Assembly (NCBI GenBank): GCA_016789295.1
Contig: JAEUQL010000155.1
Coordinates: 1-8,166 of the forward strand
Reading direction: 5' to 3'
Origin: Blastocatellia bacterium
GTDB lineage: Bacteria > Acidobacteriota > Blastocatellia > Chloracidobacteriales > JADJPF01
DNA: 8,166 nucleotides
Below are positions 5,903-8,166 of this stretch, in pieces. The notes beneath the pieces are model-generated. The model worked only from the letters and a program-made list of their open reading frames with translations, had not been told where the DNA came from and ran no database searches. Each line of letters begins with the position of its first letter. Position 1 is the stretch's first letter. The position numbers and the translations under genes were made by a program.

Positions 5903-7906
5903 TTATTCAGTTGCGTTTATAGGCCAAGGTTGAACTTCCGGATCATCAAGCAGTCCTTCTGCTTCTAAATAGAAATCCGGGTTGTAAGGTGTACCATTTT
6001 TATCAACAATAGCACTACCCTGCATCACTATGCCTATGCGTGGCCAGTTCTTTACTATATCAATATTTTGCTGATAGCGGCCTTGATCAGCCGGATTGTT
6101 AGAGTGTGTACCATGACCACGGACAGAGTAGCGTTGTGGGCCTAACTCACCATTGTCAACTTCATTGGCTACATAGACTGCTACAGGGCGTTGGGCAGGC
6201 CACGACCAGTAGAGAGTAGAACTATTTCTTGTGGTTGGTGAAGTTGGGTGTGTAGCACAAGAGTTATAGTCTGTATGCCAAGGAAGAGCCATGAACTTGG
6301 ATGTATCTCCTGGCTCAAGCCCATCTGGTGGTGAGTGGAGAGGAACATACCCTTCGGTCAAAAATGGCTGACTAGCCTGGACTCTCTTGTAATCAAGTCG
6401 TTTTGGATGAATACGGAAAGGCCCTGTGCCTGAAGTCTTCCAGTTGTTGATGTAGATCTCCGGTTCTCGAACAATGAACGTCATATCAATTCCAGGACTG
6501 AAGCGTCCACCCAAACAGTTGACTAAAACTGCTCTATCTAGATATTCTCCTGGGCCAAGCGTAGGGCTACTCTCCTGTTCATAGTGGTTTCTGTCCCATT
6601 GTGATAAGAAAAAGTACTGTGTAAGTGTTGGTGACAAGAACGCCTGCCCTTGATCCCCTAAAGAGAGAGGCATCAGAGGTGCTCCAACACTCTGCTGAGC
6701 CTCCATATTTGGATTGCGTATGTAGCCAAGTCCCGCAAGAATCGTGGTAGCAGGGTCGTCTGTTGCCTGTATCTTCCCTACTGCATTGTGTGCACGAACA
6801 GCAATCTTTGGCAGATTTGTATTCCACCTTATGAGAGATGCAGCACGAAAGATAGGAAAGATCTGGTCTGAAAATGAAGGCTTGTAGTTTTCTTGAAACC
6901 GATTTTTGAATATCTCTGGGCTGAGCTTGAGCTTACGTACCCAAGAGTCATATATATCATCCCACAAAGAGACAACATTCAAGATCTGTGGAGCATATGC
7001 AGGGTCTGTGGCTACAACCCAAGCTCCATGAACTTCTGCTGTAGAGTCATCATCAAAGACTATGACAGCCGAGACCGGTCCATCAGAAGTGTCATCAAAC
7101 CAGCCATCATTATCTACATCTTCACTGAGTGGATAGGGTGTGTTGTCACTTGCGTACCAGCTACAAGCACGACCATACCCAGGAAGAACAAGAAGACGGC
7201 CTTGCTCGTCTGTCTTCAGCTCACCCAAAGTGTCAATAGGTCCACGAGGTGAATAGAGTTTAGAAAAACTGTCATCAGGAAAAGATTTTGGATAGTTGAG
7301 AATAGGTGTGATTGTGCCGTTCTCTGCAAAAGTTGCTATCGTTTGTTTATCAAACCTCACCATTCCAGTATAAGAGCCTTTGATAGTCCTTGGGCCAGGA
7401 TCTATGGTCAATTTTCTGATACGGCTAGCATTTTGTGGGTCTGCTCCTTCATTCAGGTTCCTCAGTGGTGGCAAGTTGCCATATTTGTAGCCGTCTATCA
7501 CGCTTTCGTGTGGAGCCAAATTTGGATTTTCTAATACGTAACTATTGGCTTTTTTGTTAGCAACGTGCACTGTCCAAACTATATCCGTAACAGTTCGTCC
7601 ATCAATACAGCTACCTATCTTAATTTCAACTCCTTCACCATTTGGATAGACCTCTTTGTCTCTTTTTGGATATAGAAAGATGCGAAAACGTGCAGCTTGC
7701 CGTTTCAGTGCACCATTTCTATCCCGCAAATCTTTACTGGTAATAAATTTTTCTGTATCAGGATTGATAGGTAATCCTCCAGTGACGGTATCATTTCCTT
7801 CTATTGGCAAGCCAGCCATAGTCTCTGGAGCAATGTAATACTCTTCGCTATTTCCAACCCTTGCAAAGTTAATAGCGGGATGAACTCGATAGACATATTC
7901 TGACAT
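5903..7906 (-). CDS. lodA: LodA/GoxA-family CTQ-dependent amino acid oxidase
   Basis: A 667-residue quinoprotein of the LodA/GoxA family, whose characterised members oxidise L-lysine (epsilon position) or glycine and release hydrogen peroxide and ammonia. The N-terminus VYRVHPAINFARVGNSEEYY (5-24) is the family signature. Further family blocks are DVDNDGWFDDTSDGPV (263-278), the NCLGGRFSPGIDMTF block (463-477), LPWHTDYNSC (541-550) and YWSWPAQRP (566-574). By pattern, the CTQ cofactor should join Cys550 to Trp569, with conserved Asp546 four residues before the Cys as in LodA (Asp512/Cys516). No signal peptide is seen, so location is uncertain; LodA itself is exported without a classical signal. 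The start has GAGGAG nine bases upstream (7916-7921). The gene sits between an unknown upstream gene (15 bp gap) and the maturation flavoprotein (2 bp gap). The substrate cannot be read from the sequence, and the symbol denotes the family only. Confidence 0.93.
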   Translation of the reverse strand: MSEYVYRVHPAINFARVGNSEEYYIAPETMAGLPIEGNDTVTGGLPINPDTEKFITSKDLRDRNGALKRQAARFRIFLYPKRDKEVYPNGEGVEIKIGSCIDGRTVTDIVWTVHVANKKANSYVLENPNLAPHESVIDGYKYGNLPPLRNLNEGADPQNASRIRKLTIDPGPRTIKGSYTGMVRFDKQTIATFAENGTITPILNYPKSFPDDSFSKLYSPRGPIDTLGELKTDEQGRLLVLPGYGRACSWYASDNTPYPLSEDVDNDGWFDDTSDGPVSAVIVFDDDSTAEVHGAWVVATDPAYAPQILNVVSLWDDIYDSWVRKLKLSPEIFKNRFQENYKPSFSDQIFPIFRAASLIRWNTNLPKIAVRAHNAVGKIQATDDPATTILAGLGYIRNPNMEAQQSVGAPLMPLSLGDQGQAFLSPTLTQYFFLSQWDRNHYEQESSPTLGPGEYLDRAVLVNCLGGRFSPGIDMTFIVREPEIYINNWKTSGTGPFRIHPKRLDYKRVQASQPFLTEGYVPLHSPPDGLEPGDTSKFMALPWHTDYNSCATHPTSPTTRNSSTLYWSWPAQRPVAVYVANEVDNGELGPQRYSVRGHGTHSNNPADQGRYQQNIDIVKNWPRIGIVMQGSAIVDKNGTPYNPDFYLEAEGLLDDPEVQPWPINATE

Positions 7907-7915
7907 CTCTATTTT

Positions 7916-7921
7916 CTCCTC
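7916..7921 (-). promoter_or_regulatory. Ribosome binding site of the CTQ oxidase gene
   Basis: The minus strand reads TAAGAGGAG, nine bases, then ATG. The upstream gene's TAA stop (7922-7924) abuts the GAGGAG site, so ribosomes ending the upstream gene arrive directly at the oxidase start. This implies translational coupling and a shared mRNA. Confidence 0.8.
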
Positions 7922-8166
7922 TTAACTAAATTTTGGGATGGCATTGTTACGCCAACAGGAAAGAATTCCGCTACCTACAGTAAACATGCGCTTATCAAAA
8001 CTTTTAACTTGCTGACCATTAAATAGAAGCTCAAGATCAGAAAGAAAGAGGCTGAATTCTTTGATAAGAATATGTTGAGCTTTGTGACCATCACTACCTG
8101 GTTCAGGATCGGCTACACCAGTATATGTTTCTGGAAACTCTTTCCCTTTTTTGATAGAAGAGAACT
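7922..8166 (-). CDS. Hypothetical protein upstream of the CTQ oxidase, C-terminal 80 residues (cut by window edge)
   Basis: An open frame enters from the right edge and ends at TAA (7922-7924), giving 80 readable residues without interruption. The fragment includes PETYTGVADPEPGSDGHKAQ, then strand-like stretches (HILIKEFSLFLSDLELLFNG), and ends MFTVGSGILSCWRNNAIPKFS. The sequence alternates hydrophobic and polar residues in short blocks, suggesting a beta-rich soluble domain. One Cys sits beside a Trp near the C-terminus. I do not recognise a family and propose no function. Its reality is supported by codon use like its neighbours and by the stop codon placed right against the oxidase's Shine-Dalgarno sequence. 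It is the promoter-proximal visible gene of the operon, and the operon promoter lies outside the window. Confidence 0.75.
   Translation of the reverse strand, partial: FSSIKKGKEFPETYTGVADPEPGSDGHKAQHILIKEFSLFLSDLELLFNGQQVKSFDKRMFTVGSGILSCWRNNAIPKFS

Noticed and set aside
6893..7252. 119-codon plus-strand open frame inside the CTQ oxidase gene
   Set aside because: It is fully antisense to conserved family blocks of the oxidase, has no start signal, and its product looks non-protein-like.

Overview
The window is an AT-rich (roughly 40% G+C by eye) bacterial fragment. It carries five substantially readable genes, the C-terminal end of a sixth, and one intergenic stretch of about 900 bp. The organism cannot be fixed from sequence alone. 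A Hanks-type Ser/Thr kinase fused through one membrane segment to a long PD40/TolB-like beta-propeller is a build typical of Acidobacteriota and some other environmental phyla. A multi-zinc-ribbon neighbour and a LodA/GoxA-type oxidase also fit a free-living Gram-negative bacterium. The low G+C would be unusual for Acidobacteriota, so this placement is tentative. Most starts carry clear AGGAG-type ribosome binding sites.

Layout. (1) Positions 1-353, minus strand: N-terminal 117 codons of an unrecognised acidic protein running off the left edge, with a strong Shine-Dalgarno sequence and a possible promoter at 391-418. (2) Positions 354-1256: non-coding, AT-rich, dense in stop codons. Its right half (997-1143) holds a cluster of inverted repeats that could fold into a structured RNA, followed by a sigma70-like promoter candidate. 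(3) Positions 1257-4779, plus strand: a zinc-ribbon protein and then a 940-residue transmembrane Ser/Thr kinase with a 12-repeat propeller, 52 bp apart and probably cotranscribed. (4) Positions 8166-4782, minus strand: an operon of three tightly packed genes. In transcription order these are an unrecognised protein (only its last 80 codons are here), a LodA/GoxA-family cysteine tryptophylquinone (CTQ) oxidase, and its LodB/GoxB-type FAD-dependent maturation partner. The two transcription units converge with only 2 bp between their stop codons.

How the genes work together. The LodB-like flavoprotein is expected to build the CTQ cofactor in the LodA-like protein. The matured enzyme would then oxidatively deaminate an amino acid or other primary amine, releasing ammonia and hydrogen peroxide. 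The unknown gene upstream is joined to the pair so tightly (its stop codon abuts the oxidase's ribosome binding site) that it is a candidate extra component. The kinase is predicted to have a cytoplasmic catalytic domain and an extracytoplasmic propeller sensor. The zinc-ribbon protein beside it may be a partner or substrate, but that is inferred from position only. No mobile element, tRNA, rRNA or CRISPR array was seen.
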